From: Prochlorococcus sp. AG-409-M05
GTDB taxonomy: Bacteria > Cyanobacteriota > Cyanobacteriia > PCC-6307 > Cyanobiaceae
Assembly: GCA_003215435.1 (NCBI GenBank)
Contig: QCKJ01000004.1
Coordinates: 62,001-126,000 of the forward strand
Reading direction: 5' to 3'
DNA length: 64,000 nucleotides
Under the pieces are notes generated by a model that worked only from the letters and a program-made list of their open reading frames with translations, had not been told where the DNA came from and did no database searches. Positions 1 through 9,189 of the stretch are shown piece by piece (position 1 is the stretch's first letter; every line of letters begins with the position of its first letter). A program made the translations under genes and the position numbers.

Positions 1-1
1 T

Positions 2-853
2 GTACTAGGGAGTAGTGCGCTTATCGTGCCACTAAAGGTCGAAAGTCGACTGGTACGTAGAGATGTCCCCATACTGCTAGCTGTCTCGGCCGCAGTATGG
101 GGGATGGCTTCAGCTGGTCGGGTGACATGGCAGTCAGGAGTAGCTCTTTTAATTGCACTCGTTATCAACACTGTTTGGGAGGTTCGGACTGCAAGAGAAC
201 AACCTGAAGAGATGGGGAATGCAGAGCCAGAAATAAACCTAGAGACTGCAAAAAATAGTTGGAGTCAATCTCTAATCAAACTCTTAATAGGGATTATTTT
301 CCTTGGTTTGGGATCCAACCTTCTAGTAAAAGGTGCAAGCGCAGCCGCAGGCTTACTAGGGGTAAGCGAAGCAGTTATTGGCCTAACAATTGTAGCGGCA
401 GGAACCTCCATGCCTGAACTGATCACCTCTATAGTTGCAGCATTTAAAGGCCGAACGGATTTAGCAATTGGGAATGTAGTTGGTAGCAGCCTATTGAACC
501 AACTTCTTGTTCTTGGAAGTTCTGCAATTGTCTCTGGAGGAGAGGGGCTTGAAATACTAGATAATTTGCTTATTAATAGGGACTTGCCAGTAATGGTCCT
601 CACAACCCTTGCCTGCATGCCAATTTTTTGGACAAAAGGTCGAATAAGCCGAACTGAAGGAGGAGTACTTATTGGCTTATATATTTTCTACATCATCGAC
701 CAAGTTTTGCCAAAGACATTACCAACTTGGCAAGATGAATTCCGTCTAATTATTCTCTGTGTAATATTACCTGCAGTAATTGGCTTAATCACATTTCAAA
801 TGATATCTCACTGGAAGCAAATACAAGATAATAAAAAAAGCAATTATTATTAA
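2..853 (+). CDS. Ca2+/Na+ antiporter family membrane protein (5' truncated)
   Basis: This is the C-terminal part of a CaCA-family cation/proton or cation/sodium exchanger of the cytoplasmic membrane. The reading frame is open to the left window edge (VLGSSALIVPLKV...), so the GTG at 26 is probably internal and the real start lies outside the window. The second alpha-repeat is visible: a GTSMPEL motif followed by GNVVGSSLLNQ, flanked by several hydrophobic segments. A polar linker near residue 60 (REQPEEMGNAEPE) separates the two halves, as is usual in the family. The ion specificity cannot be read from the sequence. It ends five bases before the convergent glutathione reductase gene. Confidence 0.85.
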   Translation, partial: VLGSSALIVPLKVESRLVRRDVPILLAVSAAVWGMASAGRVTWQSGVALLIALVINTVWEVRTAREQPEEMGNAEPEINLETAKNSWSQSLIKLLIGIIFLGLGSNLLVKGASAAAGLLGVSEAVIGLTIVAAGTSMPELITSIVAAFKGRTDLAIGNVVGSSLLNQLLVLGSSAIVSGGEGLEILDNLLINRDLPVMVLTTLACMPIFWTKGRISRTEGGVLIGLYIFYIIDQVLPKTLPTWQDEFRLIILCVILPAVIGLITFQMISHWKQIQDNKKSNYY

Positions 854-858
854 TCTAT

Positions 859-2226
859 TCAACTCATAGTCACAAACTCCTCCGCAATAGTGGGGTGCAA
901 AGCCATTGTTTGATCAAAATCTGACTTCCTGGCTCCCATCTGAAGTGCAATGGCTGCCATTTGGATAATCTCTGCAGAATATTCACCAATCATATGACAT
1001 CCAACAACCTTTTGTGAGCTCTTAATTACAACCAACTTCAACAAACATCTGTTCTCAAGTCTAGAGAAAGCCATTTGCATGGATTTAAACTTTGCCCTAT
1101 AAATCTCCGTCTGATTCAAACCATATCTATCAATAGCCTGTTTTTCTGTTAATCCAACTGTTGCAATCTCTGGGTTGCTAAATACAGCACGCGGAACATT
1201 ATTATAGTCAGGATATCTTGGTTTACTACCAAAGATTCTATCAGCAAAAGCTCTCCCTTCCTCAATAGCCACAGGTGTAAGGTTTATATTATTAGTTACA
1301 TCACCAACGGCAAAGATGTTCTTTATATTTGTGGCCTGGTTGATATCTACAGGGATTTTATTAGACTCTAATTTAATACTAGCTAATTCCAAGCCCAAAT
1401 GAGAAAGAAGTGGCTTACGGCCTGTTGCAAAAAGGACTCCGTCACTATTATGTTTTATTCCATTATCAATAGAAATAGTTAATTCCCCAACAGAGCCTTC
1501 TATTAATCGAATTGTCTGGTTAAGTAGTAGTTGGATTCCTTTTTTCTGCATCCTCTCTTGTAGCTCAGAGGATATCTCCTCATCAAATCCACGTAGCAAT
1601 TTTTCTCCACGTACTATTAAAGTTACATTAACACCTAAGCCATTCAGTATTGAAGCAAATTCACACGCTATAAACCCTCCACCAACAACTATTATATTCT
1701 CTGGGAAAGTTTCTAAATTAAACATATCGTCGCTTACCCACCCTAACTCAGCTCCTGAGACTTCCGGTTTGTGAGGCTGGCTACCAACTGCAATAAGAAT
1801 ATTTTCTGCAAAGATTTTCCTACCATTGTTATCACTAAGGTTGTCTCTTACTAAAACACAATTTTGACTAATAAAGCTCCCCCATCCAATAATCAACTCA
1901 ACTCCTGCATCTTTAAGCAGATCAGTATGGCGTGAATTAAGCCTGTCAACTTCCTTTCTTACATTTGAAAGTAAAGTTTTAGAATCTACAGAAACATTAC
2001 CTATGTCGATGCCAAACGAACCTGATGCTTCAATATGTTCTCTATAAAGTGACCCGTAAACCAAAAGTTTCTTAGGAACACAGCCACGAATTACGCATGT
2101 CCCCCCAACACGGTCTCCTTCGATAACTGCAACACGAGCACCATAACTTGCAGCACGCTTAGCAGCAGCAAGTCCTCCGGAACCCGCACCTAAAACAATA
2201 AGGTCAAAAAAATCTTGCGATGGCAA
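859..2226 (-). CDS. gor: Glutathione reductase (NADPH)
   Basis: This flavoprotein disulfide reductase regenerates GSH from GSSG with NADPH in the cytoplasm. The 455-residue length is normal for the family. An N-terminal FAD-binding GAGSGG motif (residues 13-18) precedes the redox-active pair C44/C49 in GGTCVIRGCVPKK. A second Rossmann motif (VVGGGFIACEFA) lies near residue 180, and the C-terminal HPTIAEE supplies the catalytic His444/Glu449. The CVIRGC active-site spacing is of the type found in cyanobacterial and plant-like enzymes. It is divergent from a GST gene 197 bp away, so the two thiol-metabolism genes could share a control region. A related disulfide reductase is possible, but GR is the best fit. 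Confidence 0.9.
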   Translation of the reverse strand: MPSQDFFDLIVLGAGSGGLAAAKRAASYGARVAVIEGDRVGGTCVIRGCVPKKLLVYGSLYREHIEASGSFGIDIGNVSVDSKTLLSNVRKEVDRLNSRHTDLLKDAGVELIIGWGSFISQNCVLVRDNLSDNNGRKIFAENILIAVGSQPHKPEVSGAELGWVSDDMFNLETFPENIIVVGGGFIACEFASILNGLGVNVTLIVRGEKLLRGFDEEISSELQERMQKKGIQLLLNQTIRLIEGSVGELTISIDNGIKHNSDGVLFATGRKPLLSHLGLELASIKLESNKIPVDINQATNIKNIFAVGDVTNNINLTPVAIEEGRAFADRIFGSKPRYPDYNNVPRAVFSNPEIATVGLTEKQAIDRYGLNQTEIYRAKFKSMQMAFSRLENRCLLKLVVIKSSQKVVGCHMIGEYSAEIIQMAAIALQMGARKSDFDQTMALHPTIAEEFVTMS

Positions 2227-2423
2227 TGTGCTTCTCCTAAATTTTGACTTTAATAAAGGTCGTCTGATTTAATCTCTTCCTAAATTATCTATAAAATGGA
2301 TAAGAAGGTTATAAATATGAAAAATCAACCTTACAACAGCTCCAGGTAAAGAGGTTACTTGTTTAGTCATTATCCACCTATATTTAGCTTATATCCCGAA
2401 TCCAGGTAGTCAAGCAAAAGAAA

Positions 2424-3680
2424 ATGGCTCAAGAATGCAATTCAATACCAGTCCTAAGTTGGGACGAATTAGCAAAGTCAGCTCAAAAAGAGCCCGACCG
2501 AATAAACGGGCATACCAACCCTCAATCAAATCTCCGTCTTTTTGGCCATCCAGATAATGCTACACGGGTAACTCTTTATAGGGATCATCATGCCTGGTGT
2601 CCATACTGTCAGAAAGTCTGGCTCTGGCTCGAGTGGATGCAAATCCCTTACAGGATCAAGAAGGTCACAATGCGCTGTTATGGGCAAAAGGAAGCCTGGT
2701 ATTTAGAGAAAGTTCCTTCAGGAATGCTCCCTGCTATCGAGCTTGATAACCAACTAGTTACCGAAAGTGACGTAATCCTAAAATGCTTAGAAAATGCCTT
2801 TGGCCATCTCGGCAACCCGCTAGACCATCCTAGAACCATCAAATTACGCAGATTAGAACGCAAGCTTTTTCAAGCATGGTGTCGATGGCTTTGTAATCCT
2901 TCACTCCTACCAGGACAAGAAGAGTTCCGTAGGAAACAGTTTCAAGCTATTGCGAAGGAGATGGAGGAAGAGCTCAAAATTGAGGATGGACCTTTTTTTG
3001 ACCAATCTAATCATCACAAAACTCATCCTATCCCTGGTACAGCAGATGTGATTTTCATTCCTTATGTAGAACGAATGAATGCATCTCTTGCCTATTACAA
3101 AGGACTAAACCTAAGAGAAGAACACCCATTAATTAATAGATGGCTAGAGGCTCTGGAACAGCTAGAAGTTTATAGAGGAACTCAAGGGGATTTTCATACC
3201 CACGCGCATGACCTTCCTCCTCAAATGGGCGGGTGCTGGACTGATCCCAATCAAGATCAAAAGTATCTCTCAAAGAAAATCGATAGCGGGCAAGGCCTAG
3301 GAAAGATGGAAACCGTTTGGACCTCTAAACCTCAAACAGAGAATGCGAACCCAAAGTTTCATGCTCTTGCAAGAGTTATAAAGCATCGTCAGAAAATTTT
3401 AGAAGTCAACCCTCTTGGGGAAAAAGCATTTGATCAACCCTTACGTGCCGCTCTAACGCTATTAATCAAGGAACAGCCTTGCAAGCCAACTGCTAATAGT
3501 GCCTTAGGGTTGAGATACCTCAAAGACCGAGTATCTGTACCCAGAGACATGTCAGTACTTGCTGCCAGGGCATTACGCCAAGCTCTTGAAGAAACCGCTG
3601 CACTGGATGGAATACAGAGTGGTCCCCCTATCAACACAAACAATCGATTCGATCAAGATCCACGTCCTTTCCTTGACTGA
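2424..3680 (+). CDS. Glutathione S-transferase family protein with long C-terminal extension
   Basis: The thioredoxin-fold GST N-domain begins near residue 38 and carries a C59-P-Y-C62 motif, more glutaredoxin-like than classical Ser/Tyr GSTs. It also has the cis-proline region (VPSGMLPAIE) and the conserved TESDVI element. An all-helical C-domain extends to about residue 250. Most bacterial GSTs are 200-230 residues; this protein has 418, and the last ~150 (with a basic, Pro-rich stretch and a helical tail) are not recognised. The CPYC pair suggests thiol-transferase or dehalogenase-like chemistry rather than simple conjugation. It is divergent from gor. The substrate is unknown. Confidence 0.8.
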   Translation: MAQECNSIPVLSWDELAKSAQKEPDRINGHTNPQSNLRLFGHPDNATRVTLYRDHHAWCPYCQKVWLWLEWMQIPYRIKKVTMRCYGQKEAWYLEKVPSGMLPAIELDNQLVTESDVILKCLENAFGHLGNPLDHPRTIKLRRLERKLFQAWCRWLCNPSLLPGQEEFRRKQFQAIAKEMEEELKIEDGPFFDQSNHHKTHPIPGTADVIFIPYVERMNASLAYYKGLNLREEHPLINRWLEALEQLEVYRGTQGDFHTHAHDLPPQMGGCWTDPNQDQKYLSKKIDSGQGLGKMETVWTSKPQTENANPKFHALARVIKHRQKILEVNPLGEKAFDQPLRAALTLLIKEQPCKPTANSALGLRYLKDRVSVPRDMSVLAARALRQALEETAALDGIQSGPPINTNNRFDQDPRPFLD

Positions 3681-3688
3681 TTGGGATG

Positions 3689-5083
3689 CTAGCGTCGCTG
3701 CCTTGAGTCAATTTGCAACAAATCTCTTATACGTTGAACTTGGCTGGCAGTTTGTGGATCACTAGACAACTTCTTTTCAACCTGTTCGATAGCGTACAAA
3801 ACTGTTGTGTGATCTTTTCCGCCAAAAACATCTCCTATCCTAGGTAAGCTCAACCCTGTCCCTTGCCTCATTAAATACATGCCTACCTGGCGAGCTTGAC
3901 TAACAGGCCTACGTCTACTACTACTGCACATCTCCTCAGTAGTAACCTTGAAAACCTCTGAGACCTTATTCATTACTTGTTCTGGGGTAACCTCAACGCC
4001 CTGCCCTCCAGGGTCAAGCATTGGAGCCACTGAATCTACAGTCATTGGCAGGCCTGTAATAGAAGAAAAAGCAACTGCTCTAGTCAATGCTCCCTCTAAT
4101 TCACGAATATTAGAAGTGAATCGCCCAGCAATAAAATGCACTAGATCTCTTGGAAGTTTCATTCGCTCCTGTTCTGCCTTCTTCTGCAAAATCGCCATTC
4201 GCGTTTCCAAGTCTGGAGCTTGAATATCAGCAATCAACCCCATGGAGAACCTGGATATTAATCGTTCTTGAAGGCGTGGAATCTGACTAGGAGGTCTATC
4301 ACTTGCTATAACAATCTGTCGACCAGCTTCATGGAGAGCATTGAATGTATGAAAGAACTCTTCTTGCGTATACTCCTTACCCTCAATGAATTGAATATCA
4401 TCTATTAGGATCAAATCAGCTTGACGATACCTATTTCGAAAAGCTTGCATCCCATCCTTTCGAATTGCCACAATAAGATCATTCGTAAACGTCTCTGTTG
4501 AGACATAAGCGACTTTCGCAGATGGATCTATCTCTAAGCGATAGTGTCCAATTGCCTGCATTAAATGTGTCTTACCCAAACCAACTCCGCCACAAATAAA
4601 TAGCGGATTAAATTCACGCCCAGGTGACTCTGCAACAGCCAATGCAGCTGCATGTGCCATACGACTGTTTGGTCCTACTACAAAGCGGTTAAACACATAT
4701 CTGAGATTCAAGCCTGGAAGGATTCTTCGAGGACCCTTCATTTTGGAAGGGCCCTCAACAAAGTCATCTGGCAGGTCCTTTGCCTGACTCGGAGTTGATG
4801 AGATGACAGTGGGTACCTCATTCTCTAAAGGCTTCTGCTCGGTTTGAATCGTAACTTTTACAGATACTCCACAGATCTCTTGAGCAACTTGCTCAATGGT
4901 TTTTACATAATTTTTCCGGAGCCAATTACTTGAGAAGCTATTAGGGGCATGCAGCAAAAGCTCTCCATCACGAAATTGAGTGCATCGAGCTGGGCGAATC
5001 CAGGTCTCAAAAGTTGGTTTACTTAGGCTGAGCTGAAGTGCCTTTTGCACCCTTTCCCAAAGCTCCTCACCCGTTAACACCAC
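3689..5083 (-). CDS. dnaA: Chromosomal replication initiator DnaA
   Basis: This AAA+ ATPase binds DnaA boxes and melts the origin. The N-terminal helicase-loading domain I (residues 1-80) and a variable linker (80-120) precede the AAA+ core with Walker A GGVGLGKT (K171), Walker [10 protein letters not shown] (about 229-237) and the arginine-finger region RLISRFSMG. The C-terminal DNA-binding domain ends in [15 protein letters not shown], the family signature helix. Tandem GTG codons at 5083 and 5080 are the possible starts; no Shine-Dalgarno is visible. An 18-bp palindrome lies directly against the start. No cluster of DnaA boxes was seen nearby, so oriC is probably elsewhere. It converges on the GST gene with an 8-bp gap. 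Confidence 0.96.
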   Translation of the reverse strand: MVLTGEELWERVQKALQLSLSKPTFETWIRPARCTQFRDGELLLHAPNSFSSNWLRKNYVKTIEQVAQEICGVSVKVTIQTEQKPLENEVPTVISSTPSQAKDLPDDFVEGPSKMKGPRRILPGLNLRYVFNRFVVGPNSRMAHAAALAVAESPGREFNPLFICGGVGLGKTHLMQAIGHYRLEIDPSAKVAYVSTETFTNDLIVAIRKDGMQAFRNRYRQADLILIDDIQFIEGKEYTQEEFFHTFNALHEAGRQIVIASDRPPSQIPRLQERLISRFSMGLIADIQAPDLETRMAILQKKAEQERMKLPRDLVHFIAGRFTSNIRELEGALTRAVAFSSITGLPMTVDSVAPMLDPGGQGVEVTPEQVMNKVSEVFKVTTEEMCSSSRRRPVSQARQVGMYLMRQGTGLSLPRIGDVFGGKDHTTVLYAIEQVEKKLSSDPQTASQVQRIRDLLQIDSRQRR

Positions 5084-5101
5084 TTCAAAAGCACTTTTGA
5101 A
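5084..5101. promoter_or_regulatory. 18-bp palindrome immediately upstream of dnaA
   Basis: TTCAAAAG-CA-CTTTTGAA is a perfect inverted repeat of 8-bp arms around CA. Its edge touches the GTG at 5083 and lies where a ribosome-binding site would be expected. It could be an operator or an mRNA hairpin controlling dnaA; this is inferred only from position and symmetry. Confidence 0.35.
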
Positions 5102-5355
5102 AGTCGAATCTAGTCATAACTTGCGAAAGAGGGGTGTTCATAAGAAGAACTTTTTTGCTATCAATAAATACACAAGTAGCCCTTGTAACTGGCTAACACT
5201 TTGACCTGACTATCTTTTACAGGAGGAAAAGACGTTTAAAAGCCCCCTCAAGTTTTACCTGGATGAAACGAACAGTTACTTAAGCAGCTCAAAAAAGAGC
5301 CAAAACGCAAAACCACGCAAAAGAATCAAATCTCCAAAAAGTGATAAAAAGCCTG

Positions 5356-6033
5356 ATGACCCAAACCCAGTTGATTCTTATGACGAGGTGGCCGGCAGCA
5401 GGCCGCTGCAAAACACGTCTTGCTGAAACAATTGGGCATAGTCATGCAGCAGCAATCCAGGCAAACCTGACAAAACACACTTTTATGGTCGCCAAGTCTC
5501 TAGCAGAACAAAATCTAGTTGACATTCAACTCGCTGTATCAGGTCTTGGGGCTAAAGCCGCTAAAAGGTGGGGCAATCAAAACGGTTTTGCCAAAATCGA
5601 ACTTCAGGGCCAAGGCAGCCTGGGTTTAAGAATGAAAAAACAAATTTTGTTAGCCAAAAATCATTCTTATATGCACAAAAAAAAACCTCTCTGTTCAGTA
5701 CTCGTTATTGGAGCTGACATTCCAGCATTAAGCGTCAGAGATTTAACTTGTGCACTAATAGAATTAAAAAGTCATGAAATGGTAATTGGCCCTGCTTCAG
5801 ACGGAGGATACTGGTTGCTGGGACTCTCAAATCAACTTCTCTACCCTTTTATTGAGACTTGGCCTTTTTGCGGAATCCCATGGGGCTCTGATCAGGTTTT
5901 AGAAATGACCCTGCATAAAGCTGAGAAACAAGGTACATCAGTCTCATTATTACGCCCTCAATTTGACATTGACACTTTGGATGACCTCAAACCATGGCAT
6001 TCGGACCAAACTCCTCACCAGTCCTTAGCGTAG
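5356..6033 (+). CDS. DUF2064 / TIGR04282-like glycosyltransferase
   Basis: The protein belongs to the nucleotidyl/glycosyl-transferase-A fold family DUF2064, whose TIGR04282 members are associated with arsenosugar biosynthesis. Visible family marks are the N-terminal MTRWPAAGRCKTRLA (Lys/Arg nucleotide loop), a VIGADIPALS metal-site segment around residue 125, and GPASDGGYWLLGL further on. The ATG at 5356 gives a family-typical N-terminus; a GTG at 5341 would add five residues. The next gene overlaps its end by 40 bp and belongs to the partner family TIGR04283, so the two are almost certainly co-transcribed and act together. An in-frame A9 run at 5677-5685 is a possible slippage site. The acceptor is unproven. 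Confidence 0.8.
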   Translation: MTQTQLILMTRWPAAGRCKTRLAETIGHSHAAAIQANLTKHTFMVAKSLAEQNLVDIQLAVSGLGAKAAKRWGNQNGFAKIELQGQGSLGLRMKKQILLAKNHSYMHKKKPLCSVLVIGADIPALSVRDLTCALIELKSHEMVIGPASDGGYWLLGLSNQLLYPFIETWPFCGIPWGSDQVLEMTLHKAEKQGTSVSLLRPQFDIDTLDDLKPWHSDQTPHQSLA

Positions 6034-6710
6034 TTATACCAACTCTTAACGAGGCAAATCAACTACCTCTATTATTTGCCGATCTTCATCAATGGCCTTC
6101 TCAAATTGAAGTATTAATTGTTGACGCTGGGAGTAGTGATAAAACGAAAAAGGTCGCACAACTCTCAGGAGCAAGGTTTTTTAGATCTCCTTCTCCTAAT
6201 AGAGGAGCTCAACTCAGGGAAGGGGCATCTTTAGCAAGCGGGGCCTGGTTACTATTTCTTCATGCTGATTGCAGACTCCCTAAAAAATGGTACCTAAGGG
6301 TAAAAAAAATTATAAAAAGTCCTATAGCCGATCAAAAAGCATGGTTCTTCGACTTTCGAATAAAAGGGGAAAGAATTGATTATCGCTTATTAGAAATTGC
6401 CGTGCATATCCGCAGTGCTATCGCGAAGCGTCCTTATGGAGATCAGGGGTTATTAATTAGCAAGCATCTTTATAACAGTCTAGGTGGTTTTTCCCCAATT
6501 CATATTATGGAAGACATTGACTTTATTCAAAGGATAAAATGTATAGCTCCACTTAAGAGGATAGCTATGCCTATTTATACAGATGGTAGGAAGTGGGCCA
6601 ACGTAAACATCATTATTCAAGCAATCAGAAATGCAAGACTTCGACGAAGATGGAGGAGAGGCGAACCGACTTCAACTCTTCTAAAAGAGTATTACAAAGG
6701 CAAAGGTTAA
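5994..6710 (+). CDS. GT2 family glycosyltransferase (TIGR04283-like)
   Basis: This is a GT-A fold inverting glycosyltransferase of about 238 residues. The N-terminus LSVVIPTLNEANQLP is the classical GT2 nucleotide-sugar site, followed by EVLIVDAGSSDKT and a metal-binding HADCRLP (DxD-like). MEDIDFIQRI near residue 165 supplies the ED catalytic-base element. TIGR04283 members sit beside TIGR04282 members in cyanobacteria and are named for arsenosugar synthesis; the same pairing is seen here with a 40-bp overlap. No arsM-like methyltransferase occurs in the window, so the arsenosugar role is inference from family pairing. A plain polyprenol- or lipid-glycosyltransferase role is also possible. 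Confidence 0.82.
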   Translation: MAFGPNSSPVLSVVIPTLNEANQLPLLFADLHQWPSQIEVLIVDAGSSDKTKKVAQLSGARFFRSPSPNRGAQLREGASLASGAWLLFLHADCRLPKKWYLRVKKIIKSPIADQKAWFFDFRIKGERIDYRLLEIAVHIRSAIAKRPYGDQGLLISKHLYNSLGGFSPIHIMEDIDFIQRIKCIAPLKRIAMPIYTDGRKWANVNIIIQAIRNARLRRRWRRGEPTSTLLKEYYKGKG

Positions 6711-6830
6711 TCTATTAGATAAATAGTCTCAAAGAGAAATAGAATTGGTTTGTAAAAAAACAATATTTAATGACATTAGTAACTAGAAAAGGCCCATATT
6801 CGACATGGAATAAATGTATGTCCATCATTA

Positions 6831-7346
6831 CTAATTTGCATACCAAAAGGCACACCGATTGCCTCTTGGTTCAAGTTTCCAACCAAGGCGCTTATAAAAA
6901 GGGATCACCTCTGGATCAGCAAAGAGAGTAACCCTCTCTGTTCCCATTTTCCTTAGTGCATCTAGCGTATAAGCCATTAGTTCTTTACCTAAACCATCCC
7001 CTTGGAAGAGAGGGTGTATAGCAACATCCCATACCGTCGCCTCCAAAACTCCATCTCCGGTACACCTTGCAAATCCAATTAGGCGTGGGAAAGCAGGATC
7101 ATGCTGCCATAATCCAACCGACAACAACCCTCCTGACAAGGCTCGTTGAACCCTCCTAGCCGGCCGACGACTCCATCCCACAGCCTGAAGCAACTGTTCT
7201 AATTCAACTAAATCAAAAGGCCTACTTTGACTAAACACAAAGGTCAGTTTTTTGCTCCCACAAGTGCACTTTCGTGCAGCATTTCCATAGCTTTCTCTAA
7301 GCTCCTCCGGTGTTATAGACAAGGAACCAATCAACGAATTACTCAT
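6831..7346 (-). CDS. GNAT acetyltransferase (plastid GNAT/SNAT-like)
   Basis: This single-domain GCN5-related N-acetyltransferase has 171 residues. The acetyl-CoA pyrophosphate loop is VAIHPLFQGDGLGKELM (Q/R-x-x-G-x-G/A pattern), preceded by the GFARCTGDGVLEATVWDV beta strands and followed by FADPEVIPFYKRLGW, the C-terminal strand-helix typical of the fold. The overall arrangement resembles the cyanobacterial/plastid group that includes plant GNAT/serotonin N-acetyltransferase enzymes. A CTCGSKK segment near residue 28 could mean the annotated start is a little upstream of the true one. The substrate (protein N-terminus, lysine, or amine) cannot be told. Confidence 0.75.
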   Translation of the reverse strand: MSNSLIGSLSITPEELRESYGNAARKCTCGSKKLTFVFSQSRPFDLVELEQLLQAVGWSRRPARRVQRALSGGLLSVGLWQHDPAFPRLIGFARCTGDGVLEATVWDVAIHPLFQGDGLGKELMAYTLDALRKMGTERVTLFADPEVIPFYKRLGWKLEPRGNRCAFWYAN

Positions 7347-7389
7347 GATTTTGATTCCGAGAAACCTTCCAGAAGCATGATCTAAACAT

Positions 7390-9189
7390 TCAGAGACTTG
7401 AAAGACCCCTTTCCTGTAGTTCTGCTAACTGAGCATATAAGCCCCCCTCTGAGCGCAATTCCAAATGAGTACCTTCCTCAATTAATTCACCATTTCGTAA
7501 AACCAGAATGCGATCAGCCGACTCAACGGTTGCTAAGCGATGGGCAATTACCAAGGCAGTTCGATGTTCAAGCAATCGTTCTAAGTCTCTTTGTAAAGTC
7601 GCTTCAGTTGAAGGATCCATAAAAGCAGTTGCTTCATCCATAACCAACACTGTTGGATTCCTAATAGCTACCCTTGCAACTGCTAATAATTGGCGTTCAC
7701 CAGATGAGAGATTCCCACCTCTCTCTCTCAACTCAGTATTTAATCCATTAGGCAACCTGCCTAGAAGAGAGCCTAAACCCAGCTCTCCGCATATCTCCTT
7801 CAGGCGAGCATCACTAATTGGTGTGTCTAAGCGAAGGTTATTAGCAACGTTGCCACTAAACAAAAAAGTGTCTTGCAGAACTACTCCAAGTTTTTTACGA
7901 AGCTCGCTGATTGGAAATGTTCTAATGTCCTCTCCATCAAGAAGAATTCTTCCCTTCTGAGGTTCATACAAACGACAAAGCAACCGAATCAAAGTTGTCT
8001 TACCTGAACCAGTAGGCCCTACCAATGCGACATGCTCCCCTGGTGCAATTCGAAAACTAAGGTCCTTGATTATTGGCTCATCTTTTCGGTAAAAAAAACT
8101 GACGCGATCAAAAACCACTTCTCCTTGGTAAGCACCTCTTGTCCTTGAAAATTCTTTAAATCTAGAAGTCCTCGGCTCGCAATCGACTATTTCTAATGGT
8201 TCTTCTAATAACTCACCAATTCTTTCAACAGCAGTTAGCCCCCCTTGGATTTGGGTAAAACGTTCTGCAAGCTGCCGTAAGGGTTCAAAAAGTCGTTGGG
8301 AGTAAAGAATAAATGTCGTCAATGTTCCTATTCCCATTACCTGAGCCGTTACCATCCAGCCGCCAAGAACAAGGACAAACGCTACTGCTGCCAATGCAAC
8401 CCATTCAACAAAAGCAGAGATAGAGCTGTCGTAAAAGATAGTTCCATTTACTGCATCCCTATAAGCCCTCCCAGTAAAGTCAAACTTCTCAGAGTTGTAA
8501 CTTTCTCTTCTAAACATTTGTACGACCTCCAATCCCTGTAGATTCTCCTGGAAATCTGCATTCAGCTGGGAAAGCTCCTCGCGAACACGATAATTAGCTT
8601 TTCTATATAATCTCTGCAACCAAAGGATCAATATTGTCACGGGTATCTGAGTCATCAAAAGAAGACCACCCAATCTCCAGTCGATAAGCATCATCGTTAC
8701 AGCAATAACCCCTAGGCTTACGAAATCAGCAATTACACCAACAGCTCCGCTACCAAACACCTCTGAGAGGGCATCTACATCACTAGTCAGCCGAGTAAGT
8801 AACTTCCCAACTGGCATCTTGTCATGGAAGCGTAATGACAAAGCCATTGAATGGGAAAAAAGATCAGACCGAATCCTTGCTGTCAATCTTTGCCCAACAG
8901 ATTGGATAGTGAATGTTTGAAAGCCCTGGCAGCCGAGGCGCAATAGTACCGAAACCAACAAGCTAATTACCAAAAACCTTATTGCGGAACTGGTTGACAT
9001 GTCGTTCAAAAAAGGGAATGTTGGCTCTCCTCTTAAAACGCTTATAACCTGGCCAACTAAGAGTGGTTGCACTGCACCAGCCAGTGCTACTGGCAAAAGG
9101 AAAAAAAGTATTAGAAGAAGACTTTTTCTGTCCTTACGCAAATATCTGCCTAGGCGCCTAACTCTTTGGAAGTCCTTCAAGGCAATCAT
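7390..9189 (-). CDS. ABC exporter, fused permease-ATPase (MdlB/MsbA-like)
   Basis: The protein is a half-transporter of 599 residues. An N-terminal membrane domain with about six hydrophobic helices (residues 20-320) is followed by an ATPase domain with Walker A GPTGSGKTT, Q-loop VLQDTFLF, signature LSSGERQLLAVAR, Walker B VLVMDEATA and the switch His in IAHRL. Such proteins homodimerise and export lipids, peptides or drugs from the cytoplasmic membrane; the substrate here is not identifiable. Its ATG overlaps the TAA stop of hisG (TAATG), suggesting translational coupling within one transcript, although the functions are unrelated. Complete and normal in length. Confidence 0.9.
   Translation of the reverse strand: MIALKDFQRVRRLGRYLRKDRKSLLLILFFLLPVALAGAVQPLLVGQVISVLRGEPTFPFLNDMSTSSAIRFLVISLLVSVLLRLGCQGFQTFTIQSVGQRLTARIRSDLFSHSMALSLRFHDKMPVGKLLTRLTSDVDALSEVFGSGAVGVIADFVSLGVIAVTMMLIDWRLGGLLLMTQIPVTILILWLQRLYRKANYRVREELSQLNADFQENLQGLEVVQMFRRESYNSEKFDFTGRAYRDAVNGTIFYDSSISAFVEWVALAAVAFVLVLGGWMVTAQVMGIGTLTTFILYSQRLFEPLRQLAERFTQIQGGLTAVERIGELLEEPLEIVDCEPRTSRFKEFSRTRGAYQGEVVFDRVSFFYRKDEPIIKDLSFRIAPGEHVALVGPTGSGKTTLIRLLCRLYEPQKGRILLDGEDIRTFPISELRKKLGVVLQDTFLFSGNVANNLRLDTPISDARLKEICGELGLGSLLGRLPNGLNTELRERGGNLSSGERQLLAVARVAIRNPTVLVMDEATAFMDPSTEATLQRDLERLLEHRTALVIAHRLATVESADRILVLRNGELIEEGTHLELRSEGGLYAQLAELQERGLSSL

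Noticed and set aside
2370-2378. Single DnaA-box-like TTATCCACC upstream of the GST gene, with another near 52094
   Set aside because: An origin needs a cluster of boxes with an AT-rich unwinding element; only isolated matches occur, as expected by chance.
5221-5430. AGGAGG followed by a long open frame overlapping the first glycosyltransferase gene
   Set aside because: There is no ATG, GTG or TTG at the right distance, and the frame runs through the real gene in another frame.
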